Shown here in pieces: positions 16,420-28,254 of a DNA stretch of 64,000 bases (its first letter is position 1; each line of letters begins with the position of its first letter). A model generated the notes under the pieces. It did no database searches and was not told the origin of the DNA. It was given only the letters and a program-made list of their open reading frames with translations. Both the position numbers and the translations under genes were made by a program. Source of the stretch: Engelhardtia mirabilis (lineage in GTDB: Bacteria; Planctomycetota; UBA1135; GCA-002686595); the NCBI RefSeq assembly GCF_007748095.1, contig NZ_CP036287.1, positions 2,108,001 through 2,172,000 on the forward strand, read 5' to 3'.

Positions 16420-19031
16420 TGGGGCTGTCCCTGACCGTCGCCCGCGGCAGCCTGCGCCGCCGACCGGGGCGCGCGATCTTCTCGGTGCTCGGCGTCGCCA
16501 TGGGCATCGCCACCGTGGTCGCGATCTTCACCGTCGACTTCAACACGATCGCCCACAGCCAGCGGCCCCAGGGCGACGCGGGCTGGAAGGCCGACCTCGA
16601 GGTCCAGGCCCGGGCGGGCGTCGACGATGCCGGCACGCGCCTGGCGACCATGCCCGGCGTGCGCGGCTCGACGGCGGTGTTGCGCGCCGAGGGGCGCCTG
16701 GTCACCGCGGACGACCTGGCCGATGGCCAATGGCGCGGCGCGGCCGTGCAAGTCTTGGCCGTCGAGTCCGCGACGGCGGCGGCCATGGGCGTCTATCGCC
16801 TGGAGACCGGCGAGGGGCTGCCCCTCGACCCGGAGGCCCGCGGGATGCTGCTCGGGCGGCGCGCCGCCGAGCGCGCCGGGCTGGCCCCCGGCGACCAGGT
16901 CTTCCTCTCACGACCGCCGCGGGCGCCCAAGAAGGTCTGCATCGAGGGTCAGGTGATCGAGCGCCAGGCCGAGGGCCCGGCGCCGCGGCCGATGCGCTTC
17001 ACGGTCACCGGCATCCTGGCCTACGAGCAGCTCGGTCGGACCGCCAACGGCGACGTGGCCGTGATCGACCTGGTCAACGGCCAGAACGTGTTCGAAGGCG
17101 TGTTCGTCCAACCGTCCTTCTGGATCGCGCGGGATCCCGAGGTCGACCTCGAACGCCTGCAACAGGGCCTGGGCGAGGACTTCGCCTACGACCTGCGCCA
17201 GGGAGCCGCGGTGGGGCAGGCGGCCGACGAGCGCGCCTTCCGCAACGGCGTGCGCCTCTCCGGGCTGATGGCCCTGGCCCTGGGTCTGTTCGTCATCTTC
17301 CACACCCTCTCTATGTCCCTGGTCGAGCGCCTCAAGGAGGTCGCGACCCTGCACGCCCTCGGCACGTCGCGGGCGCGCATCGGTCGGGCGTTCTTCCTCG
17401 AGGCGCTGTTGATCGCGGGCTTTGCCGGGGCTCTGGGGCTGTTCGGTGGACTGCTCCTCGCGCGGGAAATGCTCGAGCACGGGATCACGTCCCTGGGCAT
17501 CACCCACACCGTGGCCGGCCAGTTCATCGTGCCCTGGACCCAGGTCCTGCCCCTGGTGGCCCTGGGGGTCGCGATGGCGCTGTTGGGCTCGGTGTTCCCG
17601 CTCCTGCGGGCCGGGCGCGCGGACACGGTCACCGCCCTACGCGGTGAAGAGAGCGGCACGGGCCACGGGGTGGCGCGCGGCTTCCACCTGTTCGCGGCGC
17701 TGCTGCTGGTGGGCGTGTTGCCGATCACCTTCCTGTCGGTCGTCGACCTCGTGGGGGAGAGCAGCCGCGAGCTGGTCGGCGTAATCCTGTTGGGCGTGGG
17801 GGTGTTGGCGCTCCTGGTCGGCACGCCGCTGGTGGTGCCGTCGCTGATGGGGCGCATCTCGCGCTGGGTGGCGGAGCCCTTCCGGCGCGCCGCGCCCTTC
17901 GCGGGCCTCTTGGCCGGGCGCGCCATCGAGCGCGGACCGACGCGCGTCGCGGCCTCGGTCGCCGCGGTGGCCCTCGTCACGGCGGCCTTCGTCGGCCTGC
18001 GCGGCATGACCCACAGCCTGTACCTGGAGACCGACGTCTGGGCCACCGAAGCCGCGGTCGACAAGGTCTGGGTCTCCGGCCTGCCCGGCGGGACGTCCTG
18101 GCGCAAGGTCGCGAGCGAGCTCGAGCAGTACCTGGGCGTCGTCGGCGTGGAGGTCGGGACCCACCGGCTCAGCGCGCCCTTCCGGATCCTCGGCGTCGAT
18201 CCCGAGCAGGTCCGCCGCTACGGGCCCCTGGCCAAGGACAGCTCCCTGGTCGCGGCCCTGGGCGAGGCGCGCGGCATGATCGTCAGCCGCCGCCTGGCCA
18301 AGCAGCGCGGGCTCGAGGTCGGCGACCAGGTACCGGTCGCGACCCCCGACAGTGGGGTGGTGACCTTCGACGTGATCGCGGTCACGGATGCCTACGGCTA
18401 CCACCCCGATCCCCACGAGCGCGCCTACGGCCTGATCGCCAATCGGCACGTGGAGCGCTACTTTTGCGTGGACACGGAGGTTGCCGATCGCATCGCGGTG
18501 CGGCTCGAGGCGGGAACCGACCCCCTGGTGGTCGAGACGGCCCTGGCAGGCTTCATGGCGGACGGGCGCGAGCTCGGGTTCCGCTCGGGGCGTGAGATCC
18601 GCGCGGTGGAGCTGGCCGACATCAACCGGGACTTCCTGGTCTTCGACGTGATCCTGCTCCTGACGGCGGTGCTCGCGGGGCTGGGCGTGCTCAACGGTCA
18701 ACTGCTGGCGGCGACGGAGCGGGCCAAGGAGCTGGGCGTGCTGCGTGCCCTGGGCGCCAGCGCCGGACAGATCGCGGGCTCGGTGATGCTCGAGTCGACC
18801 GTGATCGGCGCGGTTGGCGGCGTGCTCGGGACGGTCCTCGGCAGCGGCCTGGTGCCGGTCATCGTCCGTGCCCTGCGCGTGCTGTCGGGCCTCGACCTGC
18901 CCCAGGCGGGGCCGGGCCTGGCGGTCCTGGCGGCACCGGTCGCTGCACTCTTGGTGACCTGGTTGGCCGCGCTCTACCCCATCTGGCGCATGGGTCGCAT
19001 GGACCCGGTCGAGGCGGTTCGCACCGGCTGA
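16419..19031 (+). CDS. FtsX-family ABC permease with two FtsX domains
   Basis: An 870-residue inner membrane permease. It starts with a transmembrane helix (SVLGVAMGIATVVAIFTVDF), followed by a periplasmic MacB-like domain of about 220 residues. A first FtsX block follows (LMALALGLFVIFHTLSMSLV, then LHALGTSRARIGRAFFLEAL), then more helices and a second periplasmic domain. A second FtsX block ends the protein (VFDVILLLTAVLAGLGVLNG, ELGVLRALGASAGQIAGSVM, final WRMGRMDPVEAVRTG). This double arrangement resembles a fused LolC/LolE pair or large planctomycete/actinobacterial permeases of unknown substrate. ATG 16419 overlaps the ATPase stop. Confidence 0.9.
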   Translation: MGLSLTVARGSLRRRPGRAIFSVLGVAMGIATVVAIFTVDFNTIAHSQRPQGDAGWKADLEVQARAGVDDAGTRLATMPGVRGSTAVLRAEGRLVTADDLADGQWRGAAVQVLAVESATAAAMGVYRLETGEGLPLDPEARGMLLGRRAAERAGLAPGDQVFLSRPPRAPKKVCIEGQVIERQAEGPAPRPMRFTVTGILAYEQLGRTANGDVAVIDLVNGQNVFEGVFVQPSFWIARDPEVDLERLQQGLGEDFAYDLRQGAAVGQAADERAFRNGVRLSGLMALALGLFVIFHTLSMSLVERLKEVATLHALGTSRARIGRAFFLEALLIAGFAGALGLFGGLLLAREMLEHGITSLGITHTVAGQFIVPWTQVLPLVALGVAMALLGSVFPLLRAGRADTVTALRGEESGTGHGVARGFHLFAALLLVGVLPITFLSVVDLVGESSRELVGVILLGVGVLALLVGTPLVVPSLMGRISRWVAEPFRRAAPFAGLLAGRAIERGPTRVAASVAAVALVTAAFVGLRGMTHSLYLETDVWATEAAVDKVWVSGLPGGTSWRKVASELEQYLGVVGVEVGTHRLSAPFRILGVDPEQVRRYGPLAKDSSLVAALGEARGMIVSRRLAKQRGLEVGDQVPVATPDSGVVTFDVIAVTDAYGYHPDPHERAYGLIANRHVERYFCVDTEVADRIAVRLEAGTDPLVVETALAGFMADGRELGFRSGREIRAVELADINRDFLVFDVILLLTAVLAGLGVLNGQLLAATERAKELGVLRALGASAGQIAGSVMLESTVIGAVGGVLGTVLGSGLVPVIVRALRVLSGLDLPQAGPGLAVLAAPVAALLVTWLAALYPIWRMGRMDPVEAVRTG

Positions 19032-19131
19032 CCGTCGGGCGCGGGTGAAGGCCTGCGCTCGCGGACGGATTAGGTCCTGAAAGGCGTTGACCCCCCCGGC
19101 GGGCCCTGTTTAGAGTCCTCGCCCCAACGGT

Positions 19132-19205
19132 GGGGGCGTAGCTCAATTGGTTAGAGTGCCGGCCTGTCACGCCGGAGGTTGCGGGTTCAAGTCCCGTCGC
19201 CCTCG
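19132..19205 (+). tRNA. tRNA-Asp(GTC)
   Basis: A full cloverleaf is visible. Acceptor GGGGGCG pairs with CGCCCTC, the D-arm is GCTCAATTGGTTAGAGT, the anticodon stem CCGGC/GCCGG encloses loop CTGTCAC with anticodon GTC, and the T-arm is GCGGGTTCAAGTCCCGT. The discriminator G at 19205 is followed by an encoded CCA (19206-19208). Confidence 0.97.
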
Positions 19206-19385
19206 CCACCGTTTCCCCTCCTCGCCCGCGCCCGCCTGGTGCGCACGACTGGGGGAGCACGCCGCGATTCGTCGAGCGCTGCCTACACGGCGCTCCGAAG
19301 TGCCTGCCTGAACGGCGCTCCGAAGTGGCGGCGAAGAGGAGCTGCCATCAGGTTGTGAGGTGGCGCCCCTGGGACGGGTGCTGTG

Positions 19386-19445
19386 CTGATTGGCGCCGTG
19401 GCTGATTGGCGCCGTGGCTGATCGGCGCCGTGGCTGATCGGCGCG
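19386..19445. repeat. 16-bp tandem repeat array A
   Basis: CTGATTGGCGCCGTGG occurs in tandem at 19386, 19402, 19418 (with TCGG variant) and, shortened, at 19434. The 16-bp period is not a multiple of three, so it is not coding. It lies between tRNA-Asp and the RNase D gene. Confidence 0.85.
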
Positions 19446-19598
19446 CTGATGATGAGCGCCCGCCGGTCGGCGCCCCGCCCCGAGCCGCCCGAGATCGAGC
19501 GGCCTCCGGGGGTCCGAGGAGAGGGTGGATCGGAATCGGCGAAGGTCTGTACCCGCCGGCGCGCCGATTGGAACATGGTGCACCCGGACGGCGACGTC

Positions 19599-19684
19599 TT
19601 CGAAGGGCTCTGTTTTCGAAGGGCACTGTCTTCGAAGGGCACTGTCTTCGAAAGGCGCCGTCTTCGAAAGGCGCCGTCTTCGGA
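19599..19684. repeat. 16-bp tandem repeat array B
   Basis: Five consecutive 16-bp units starting TTCGAA (at 19599, 19615, 19631, 19647, 19663) are followed by a partial TTCGGA. The first three are variants of TTCGAAGGGCACTGTC and the last two are TTCGAAAGGCGCCGTC. The sequence is unrelated to array A but has the same period. TTCGAA in every unit gives dyad symmetry that could bind protein or form structure upstream of the RNase D gene. Confidence 0.85.
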
Positions 19685-19793
19685 GTGCAATGCGCTCGAG
19701 CGAAGCCGGGTCTCGAGCCTCCCGCGTCCCGGTACTCTTCTGCGTCCCGTCTTTGCGCCCTCTTCGGTCCATCCCACGCCAAACTCTGCTGCC

Positions 19794-21005
19794 TTGAGCC
19801 TTCCTCCGCCCACCTACGTCGACGACAAGCGGTCGTTCAATGCCCTGCTCGATCGTCTCGACGACGTCGACGAGCTCGCGGTCGATACGGAGGCGGACTC
19901 GTTCTTCAAGCACCGCGAGCGTGTATGCCTGATCCAGATCACCGCGGACGGCGAGGACTTCATCGTCGATCCCCTGGTGGGTCTCGATATCGAGCCGCTG
20001 GGCGAGGTCTTCGCGGATCCGCGCCGGGTCAAGATCTTCCACGACAGCGAGTTCGACGTGCTGCTGCTCAAGCGGCACCACGGCTTCGAGTTCGCGGAGC
20101 TGTTCGACACGCGCGTGGCCCTGGCCGCCATGGGCTACGAGTCCCTGGGCCTGGCCGCAGCGCTGCTGGACCAGTTCGGGGTCAAGCTCGACAAGACACA
20201 GCAGCTTTCGGACTGGGGACGGCGGCCCCTGACGGATAAGCAGATCGGCTACGCGCGGCTCGACACGCACTACCTGATCGAGCTGCGCGAGCGACTCGAG
20301 GTCATGCTCGACGAGGTCGGTCGGCGCCACGTGATGGAGGCCGAGTGTGACCGCCTGGAGCGTCTCGAGCCGGTGGACCGCCCCTTCGAGCCCGACGAGT
20401 ACGTGCGCCTGAAGGGCGCGCGGACCCTGGATCGAAGCCAACAGGCGGTGTTGCGCGCGCTGTTCATCGCGCGCGAGCGCATGGCGCAGGAGCGCAACGT
20501 GCCGCCCTTCAAGGTCCTGGCCCACGGCGGGCTGGTCGACCTGGCTCGGGCCTGCCCGAAGGATGCCGAGGGCATCTCGCGCGCCGCCAAGATCAACTCC
20601 AGCGCCGCGAACCGCCTCGCCAAGCCGCTCCTGGCGGCGATCCGCGAGGGCCTGGACGCCGGACCCATCGACTCGATGCCCCAGTTGCCGCCCAAGGACG
20701 GGACCCTGGGCTTCGACGAGTTCGACCACGAGCTCCACGACCGCCTGAAGACCCTGCGCAAGAAGCTCGCGGAGCGGGACCGGATGGACCTGTCCCTGGT
20801 CTTCAACCGCAAGACCCTGCTGGACCTGGTGCGGTCGGGCGCGCGGGATCGCGAGGCCCTGGCGCGGGTCGAGGACCTGGCCGCCTGGCAGCTCGAGGAC
20901 TACGGCGCGGATTTGATCCGGGTTCTGGAGAAGTTCGACCGGGACCGCGCCAGCGGAGCCCTGGACGCCAAGCCTCGCAAGCGACGGCCCGAGCGGCGGC
21001 GCTGA
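19794..21005 (+). CDS. rnd: RNase D-family 3'-5' exoribonuclease with HRDC domain
   Basis: A 403-residue DEDDy exonuclease likely involved in tRNA or other RNA 3' maturation. Catalytic motifs are VDTEAD (Exo I), FHDSEFDVLLL (Exo II) and YARLDTHYLIEL (Exo III). A HRDC-like helical domain follows (LDRSQQAVLRALFIARERMA through FKVLAHGGLVDLARACP). The C terminus is basic (KPRKRRPERRR). No ATG exists near the domain start, and TTG 19794 gives MSLPPPTYVDDKRS. The frame remains open upstream through the tandem repeats, but those have a 16-bp period and are unlikely to be translated. It lies next to two tRNA genes. Confidence 0.88.
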   Translation: MSLPPPTYVDDKRSFNALLDRLDDVDELAVDTEADSFFKHRERVCLIQITADGEDFIVDPLVGLDIEPLGEVFADPRRVKIFHDSEFDVLLLKRHHGFEFAELFDTRVALAAMGYESLGLAAALLDQFGVKLDKTQQLSDWGRRPLTDKQIGYARLDTHYLIELRERLEVMLDEVGRRHVMEAECDRLERLEPVDRPFEPDEYVRLKGARTLDRSQQAVLRALFIARERMAQERNVPPFKVLAHGGLVDLARACPKDAEGISRAAKINSSAANRLAKPLLAAIREGLDAGPIDSMPQLPPKDGTLGFDEFDHELHDRLKTLRKKLAERDRMDLSLVFNRKTLLDLVRSGARDREALARVEDLAAWQLEDYGADLIRVLEKFDRDRASGALDAKPRKRRPERRR

Positions 21006-21032
21006 GAAACAGCCGCTGGGTTGCGGGCACTG

Positions 21033-21187
21033 GTCGCGGCTGTTGGCGTTCGTACGGTGCCAGGCACAAAACCACCGCCTAACGGGGCTCCCGCGGCCGC
21101 CAACGGCGGCCGCGGGGCCCCGTTAGGCGGTGGTCCTGTGCCTGGCACCGTAGGAACGGGCACCGTACGAACGCCAACAGCCGCGAC
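21033..21187. terminator. Long imperfect hairpin between convergent genes
   Basis: Outer arms 21033-21061 and 21159-21187 are exact reverse complements. The inner arms (around AGGCAC and CCACCGCCTAACGGGG) also pair, interrupted by an extra segment (about 21144-21158) in the right arm that looks like a second copy of the CTACGGTGCC motif. It lies between the RNase D stop and the convergent tRNA-Ala. GGTGCCAGGCAC-like cores recall REP/RAYT-type palindromes, but no associated transposase is present. Confidence 0.7.
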
Positions 21188-21225
21188 GCCCGGGTCGGGC
21201 ATCGCGGCTGCTGTTGATCGGGTGG

Positions 21226-21298
21226 TGGAGACGATGGGACTCGAACCCACGACCTCTGCGTTGCGAACGCAGCGCTCTACCAGCTGAGCTACGTCCCC
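21226..21298 (-). tRNA. tRNA-Ala(CGC)
   Basis: Read on the minus strand from 21298. Acceptor GGGGACG pairs with CGTCTCC (one G-T pair), the D-arm is GCTCAGCTGGTAGAGC, the anticodon stem CTGCG/CGCAG encloses loop TTCGCAA with anticodon CGC, and the T-arm is GTGGGTTCGAGTCCCAT. The discriminator is A and a CCA is encoded at 21223-21225. Confidence 0.96.
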
Positions 21299-21570
21299 GA
21301 ACGCGGGGGAGTCTAGCGCCGCGCCTGGGGCGAGGGAAGGCCTTGTGAGGGCCTGGCGTTCACGCGGGCCCTGTCCCACTGCTGCCCCAGGCGGCTGAAT
21401 CCGGTGGGCCGTGTCACTAGACTGGCTGCCCTCGAAGTCGGGTACCGCCCCGCGCCTCCGGCGCCCGACAGTCCCTTCCGAGACCCCCGGAGCGCCCCCC
21501 GCGCGGGCGCCACGCCCCGCGCGAGCAGCTCCTGCGAGCCGCTTTCCTGCACCGCCCATCGCACCGTCCA

Positions 21571-24255
<2,685 letters not shown>

Positions 24256-24309
24256 GCGCACTGGCCGACCGAGCGAGTCGGCCGAACCACCCGCCAAGGA
24301 GCCCCAGAC

Positions 24310-25110
24310 TTGCCCAAGTTCGCCGAACTCGACTGGTACGAGACCCCGCGTTGGTACGACGCGATCTTCGACACCGACACGCCCCAGGAAGTCGACTTCC
24401 TGGAGCAGGTCTTCGCCAAGCACGGCACCTGTGATCCGGGGCGACGCAAGCCCAAGGTGCTCGAGCCCGCCTGCGGCAGCGGTCGTCTGATGGTCGAGAT
24501 GGGCAAGCGCGGCTGGTCGGTGGCGGGGTTCGATCTGTCGAAGCCGATGCTCGACTACGCCCGCGATCGGCTGCGCGCCAACGGCCTGCGGGGCAAGCTC
24601 GCGGTCGGGGCCCTGGAGGGCTTCGACCTGGGCACCGGCTTCCACCTGGCGCACTGCCTGGTTTGCACCTTCCAGTACGTGGCCTCGGAAGAGGGCGCGC
24701 GCAGCCACCTGCGCGACGTGGCCAAGGCCCTGGCCCCCGGCGGCGTCTACGTGCTCGGCTTCCACCTTTCGGACTACACCGACGAGCGGGTGGCACGCGA
24801 GCGCTGGACCGCGAAGGCCGAGGGCAAGGACGTGATCTGCACGATCCAGGGTTGGCCCGCCGACAAGCGCACGCGGACCGAGCAGGTCCGCTCGCGCCTG
24901 CGGGTGGTTGCGGGCGACGGATCCGAGCAGCGCTCCGAGACCAACTGGACCTTCCGCAGCTACGACGCGCGTCAAGTTCGGAAGATGCTGAAGGGCGTCC
25001 CCGAACTTGAACATGTCGCGACCTACGACTTCTGCTACGACATCGACAGCCCCCGGGAGCTGAACGACGAACAACTCGACGTGGTGCTGATCCTACGCAA
25101 GCGCGTCTGA
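24310..25110 (+). CDS. Class I SAM-dependent methyltransferase
   Basis: A 266-residue methyltransferase of unknown substrate. The SAM-binding Rossmann motif is VLEPACGSGRLMVEMGKRGW, followed by GFDLSKPMLDYARDRL and a motif IV/post-II region around AHCLVCTFQYVASEEGARSH. The N-terminal WYETPRWYDAIFD helix is typical of small-molecule methyltransferases. The start is TTG at 24310, as no ATG or GTG precedes the conserved start. Its spacing from acnA suggests co-transcription, but no functional link is evident. Confidence 0.8.
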   Translation: MPKFAELDWYETPRWYDAIFDTDTPQEVDFLEQVFAKHGTCDPGRRKPKVLEPACGSGRLMVEMGKRGWSVAGFDLSKPMLDYARDRLRANGLRGKLAVGALEGFDLGTGFHLAHCLVCTFQYVASEEGARSHLRDVAKALAPGGVYVLGFHLSDYTDERVARERWTAKAEGKDVICTIQGWPADKRTRTEQVRSRLRVVAGDGSEQRSETNWTFRSYDARQVRKMLKGVPELEHVATYDFCYDIDSPRELNDEQLDVVLILRKRV

Positions 25111-25383
25111 GCCTTCCGGGTTCGCACGGCTGGCGTCATTTGGCGTCCATCCGGGGGATTCCGGGCCGGATCGAGGTCGGGCCCTGGTCGAATAGGCCGA
25201 TCATCCCCGCGTAGCGGGGACCACTGCGGCGCCCGACCGGGCGCCGAGCTTCTGCCCACGGATCCTGCGCCGCGCCTCTCGTTTGCGGCGCCATCTCCGG
25301 CCGCCCCGCGCGGTGCCTCCCTTGCCGCCCTCCGGCGGCTACCCAACTGCCGCCCGCGACTCGGTCGCCGGGCGGAACCGACC

Positions 25384-26601
25384 ATGAGCGACCAAATACC
25401 GGACGTCTTCCCGCCCGAAGGTCTCGGGGGTGGTGATCCGCCCCGCAGGGGGCCCAGGCCCACTTCCGGCGGGGGCGGCGGCCCTCGCAATCCCGGGGTC
25501 AAGCTGCCGATCCGCGCGGTCGTCGCCCTCGCACTGCTGTTCATGCTGTTCACGGTCGGCGGAGCGATGGCGATCAGCGGTCGCCTGGGCTTCACCACGA
25601 TCGACCCCGAAGAGGTCGCGGTGAAGGTCAACTACCTCACCGGCAAGACCACGGTCATCAACCAGCCCGGCTATCAGATCTTCCTGCCCTTCGCGGAGGA
25701 GATCTTCAAGCTGGACCGGACCTTCCAGAGCTTCGAGATGCGCGGCAACGAGTTCGTCGGGCAGTCGGTGGTGCCCAAGCTCACCGTGCGCGCCAACGAC
25801 GGCTCGAACTTCCGCTTCGAGTTCCTCTCGATCCAGTACGCCCTGGTGCCCTCGGCGGCCGCTGTCGTCCTGGCCGAGAGCGGGCCCGGCGACGGCTTCA
25901 AGGCCGAGTGGATCAAGGCCCACGCGCGCTCGATCCTGCGCGACGAGTTCGGGCGCTACACGGCCGAGGAGATCGCCGACCCGGCCAAGCTCCAGACGGC
26001 CTTTGCCGCGGGCAAGCGGCGCCTGGACCTCGCGGTCCAACCCTTCGGCCTGCGCGTGATCGAGATCCCCCAGAGTCGCCCGAACTTCGACGACGAGTAC
26101 GAGCAGGCGATCGAGGAACGCAAGGTCACCGACCAGGACGTGGAACGACTGGTCGCCATGGAGGACCAATTGCTCCAGGAGCGCGAGCAGCAATTGGCCC
26201 AGGTCGAGCGCGAGAAGTCGATCGAGATGGAGTCCCTGAAAGGCGACCTCGAGAAGGCGCGCCTGGGCGCCGAGCGTGACGCGATCCAACAGAAGAAGTC
26301 GGCCGACGCCTACGCTCTGGAGCGGGTCGCCGACGGTCAGGCCGAGCGCGCGCAGCTCTTGGCCAAGTCCCGCGGATTGACCGAGCGCTACACCAAGGAG
26401 GCGGAGGGCGTCGAAGCCCGGGCCACCGCCCTGGCGGAGCGCGGCGAGGTCGTCGTCCGCGAAGCGATCATCGACAAGCTGCGTCAGATCCGCTTCACCT
26501 TCGTGCCCTACAGCCGCGATCCGGCACCCCAGCGCCTCGAGCACTCGGGGGACGCGGGCGGATCCGATGCGTCCCGCAAGTCGTCCGTGGAGGGCAACTG
26601 A
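25384..26601 (+). CDS. SPFH/band 7 membrane protein 1
   Basis: A 405-residue stomatin/prohibitin-type protein. A Pro/Gly-rich cytosolic N terminus (about 1-38) precedes one TM helix (VVALALLFMLFTVGGAMAIS). A SPFH domain follows (about 65-235) and then a long coiled coil rich in Glu, Arg and Gln (about 240-350). SPFH proteins oligomerise in membrane microdomains and, as HflK/HflC, regulate FtsH. The next gene encodes a second SPFH protein one base downstream, so the pair probably forms a hetero-oligomer. ATG 25384 is the only suitable start. No FtsH, NfeD or peptidase partner is next to it. Confidence 0.85.
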   Translation: MSDQIPDVFPPEGLGGGDPPRRGPRPTSGGGGGPRNPGVKLPIRAVVALALLFMLFTVGGAMAISGRLGFTTIDPEEVAVKVNYLTGKTTVINQPGYQIFLPFAEEIFKLDRTFQSFEMRGNEFVGQSVVPKLTVRANDGSNFRFEFLSIQYALVPSAAAVVLAESGPGDGFKAEWIKAHARSILRDEFGRYTAEEIADPAKLQTAFAAGKRRLDLAVQPFGLRVIEIPQSRPNFDDEYEQAIEERKVTDQDVERLVAMEDQLLQEREQQLAQVEREKSIEMESLKGDLEKARLGAERDAIQQKKSADAYALERVADGQAERAQLLAKSRGLTERYTKEAEGVEARATALAERGEVVVREAIIDKLRQIRFTFVPYSRDPAPQRLEHSGDAGGSDASRKSSVEGN

Positions 26602-26602
26602 C

Positions 26603-27682
26603 ATGAAGAACATCAAGACGATCGCGATCCTGGCCGCCCTCTTGGCCTTCCTGGGCGTCGTGGGCAGCGGGATGCTGCTCGAGCGCATCGGCCCGGCGAC
26701 CATCGGCGTGAAGCAGAATCTGCTCGGCGGTGGAATCGTCCAGAAGGCGTACGGCATGGGCTACCACGTCGGAATCATCGGCGTGCACCGCTGGCACCGC
26801 CTCGACGGGCGCGTGCACTTCCTGAACTTCACCCAGGAGTCGGCGTCCAAGCGCACTCGCAACGGCAACGTCGAGTTCGCCAGCGCCCTCGACATCCGTA
26901 CCAGTGACAACAACACGGCCTCGCTCGACGTGACCGTGCTGTACGAGATCATCGATGAGCAGGCTTGGATGCTGGTCAACGAGGGCCTGACCCTGGCCTA
27001 CCAGGACCGGGTCCGCCAGGCGGTCGAGGGTCTCTTGCGCGAGGAGCTCTCCAAGCTGAGCCCGGAGGACTTCGTCAACACCGACGTGCGCCTGGCCAGG
27101 GCGGAGGAGTCCCTGCCGCTCTTGCGCGAGACCCTGCGGCAGTACCACGTCGAGCCCCTCGGGATCCTGATCCGCGCCGTGCGCTTCCCCCCGGAGTACG
27201 AGGAGAAGCTGCAGCTCAAGCAGCTCACGCGCCAGAACTCGATGCTCGCCACGGCGCGCCAGGCACAGGAGCGCCAGCAGCAGCAGACCCAGTCGATCGA
27301 GAAGATCACCGAGGCCATGGAGAAGGAGGCCCGCGGCGAGTGGGACAAGCGTCTCCAGGAGGCCCAGTCGGAGAACCAGGTGCAGATCGCGCAGATCAAG
27401 GCCGAGGCCGAGGTCTATGCGCGCACGACGACCGCCGACGCGGACGCCACCCAGGTGACCTACCTGGCCGAGGGCCAGCTGGCGGTCGAGCAGGCCGAGG
27501 CGCTGCGGGACGAGCTCCGCAACCGGGCGCTGGACACCGTCGGTGGACGCATCCTGCTAGCGCGCCAAGCGGCCGAGAACCTCGACGTGCGCGAGGTGAC
27601 CCTCAACAGCAACGATCCGGCGGTCCCGACGATCATCGACGTCGACCAACTGGTTCGTCTGTTGGTGGGATCCGGCAACTGA
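26603..27682 (+). CDS. SPFH/band 7 membrane protein 2
   Basis: A 359-residue partner of the preceding SPFH gene. It has an N-terminal signal anchor (IAILAALLAFLGVVGSGMLL), a SPFH domain (about 30-210, with FASALDIRTSDNNTASLDVT), and a coiled-coil region (about 210-320) rich in Gln and Glu. The last segment ends TIIDVDQLVRLLVGSGN. ATG 26603 starts one base after the previous TGA, indicating coupled translation. The sequence is diverged from the first SPFH protein, so this is an old duplication or an HflK/HflC-like pair. Confidence 0.85.
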   Translation: MKNIKTIAILAALLAFLGVVGSGMLLERIGPATIGVKQNLLGGGIVQKAYGMGYHVGIIGVHRWHRLDGRVHFLNFTQESASKRTRNGNVEFASALDIRTSDNNTASLDVTVLYEIIDEQAWMLVNEGLTLAYQDRVRQAVEGLLREELSKLSPEDFVNTDVRLARAEESLPLLRETLRQYHVEPLGILIRAVRFPPEYEEKLQLKQLTRQNSMLATARQAQERQQQQTQSIEKITEAMEKEARGEWDKRLQEAQSENQVQIAQIKAEAEVYARTTTADADATQVTYLAEGQLAVEQAEALRDELRNRALDTVGGRILLARQAAENLDVREVTLNSNDPAVPTIIDVDQLVRLLVGSGN

Positions 27683-28010
27683 GGTCTGGGCTCAATCGTT
27701 CGGCGGCCAGGCTCGGGAAGAACTCGAGCAGGGCCGCCGAACTCCGTTGCCGGAGCGCGCCGGGGCCACGGGCCGGCATCGATCGAGGTGACTGCAGACG
27801 GCCGCTCGAGTTCCGGTTCCTCGCGCGGAGCTCCTGTGCGCGGCCCGTTGTTTCACGGCCCGTCGCGACACGGCCCGTCGCGACTCGCGATCCGCGCTTC
27901 GCCAGCGCGCCGTCGCCAGGACGTCCGTGCAAGGTCCGAGAAGTGCGATAGGATCGATCGGCAGTCGCTGGGGCGAGCCCCCCGTCCATTCCCATCGATC
28001 CGAGCGAACC
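27683..28010. other. Gene-free stretch with short direct repeats
   Basis: No coding frame is supported. The stretch 27837-27885 holds repeated CACGGCCCGTCGCGA units (three, the first diverged). The end near 28010 must carry the promoter or leader of the small membrane protein. Confidence 0.5.
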
Positions 28011-28220
28011 ATGAACCTGATCCGCGGACTGATCTCGATCCTCATCCTGTCGATCCTCGTCCTGAGTGGCTTCGGCATCGCTTGGTGGGGGAATCCGCCG
28101 GCAGCGATTGCGGCCTACGCCGTGGGCGGCAAGGTCATCCTGGGCGTGCTGATCGCGCTCGGAGTCATGGGGCTGGTCGTGCTCTGGCTTCCGCAGCGCG
28201 AGCCCGGCCTCAGTACCTGA
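28011..28220 (+). CDS. Small two-helix membrane protein
   Basis: A 69-residue protein made almost entirely of two hydrophobic segments (GLISILILSILVLSGFGIAW and a second around VILGVLIALGVMGLVVLW) joined by a short loop. I do not recognise the family. ATG 28011 was chosen as it starts directly before the first helix. It converges with the minus-strand operon ending at 28255. Confidence 0.55.
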   Translation: MNLIRGLISILILSILVLSGFGIAWWGNPPAAIAAYAVGGKVILGVLIALGVMGLVVLWLPQREPGLST

Positions 28221-28254
28221 TCGGGCACAGCCAGCGGACCCGATCGAGCACGGC

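Noticed and set aside
19599..19684. Possible CRISPR-like array
   Set aside because: Units are directly adjacent 16-bp tandem repeats without spacers, and there are no cas genes in the window.
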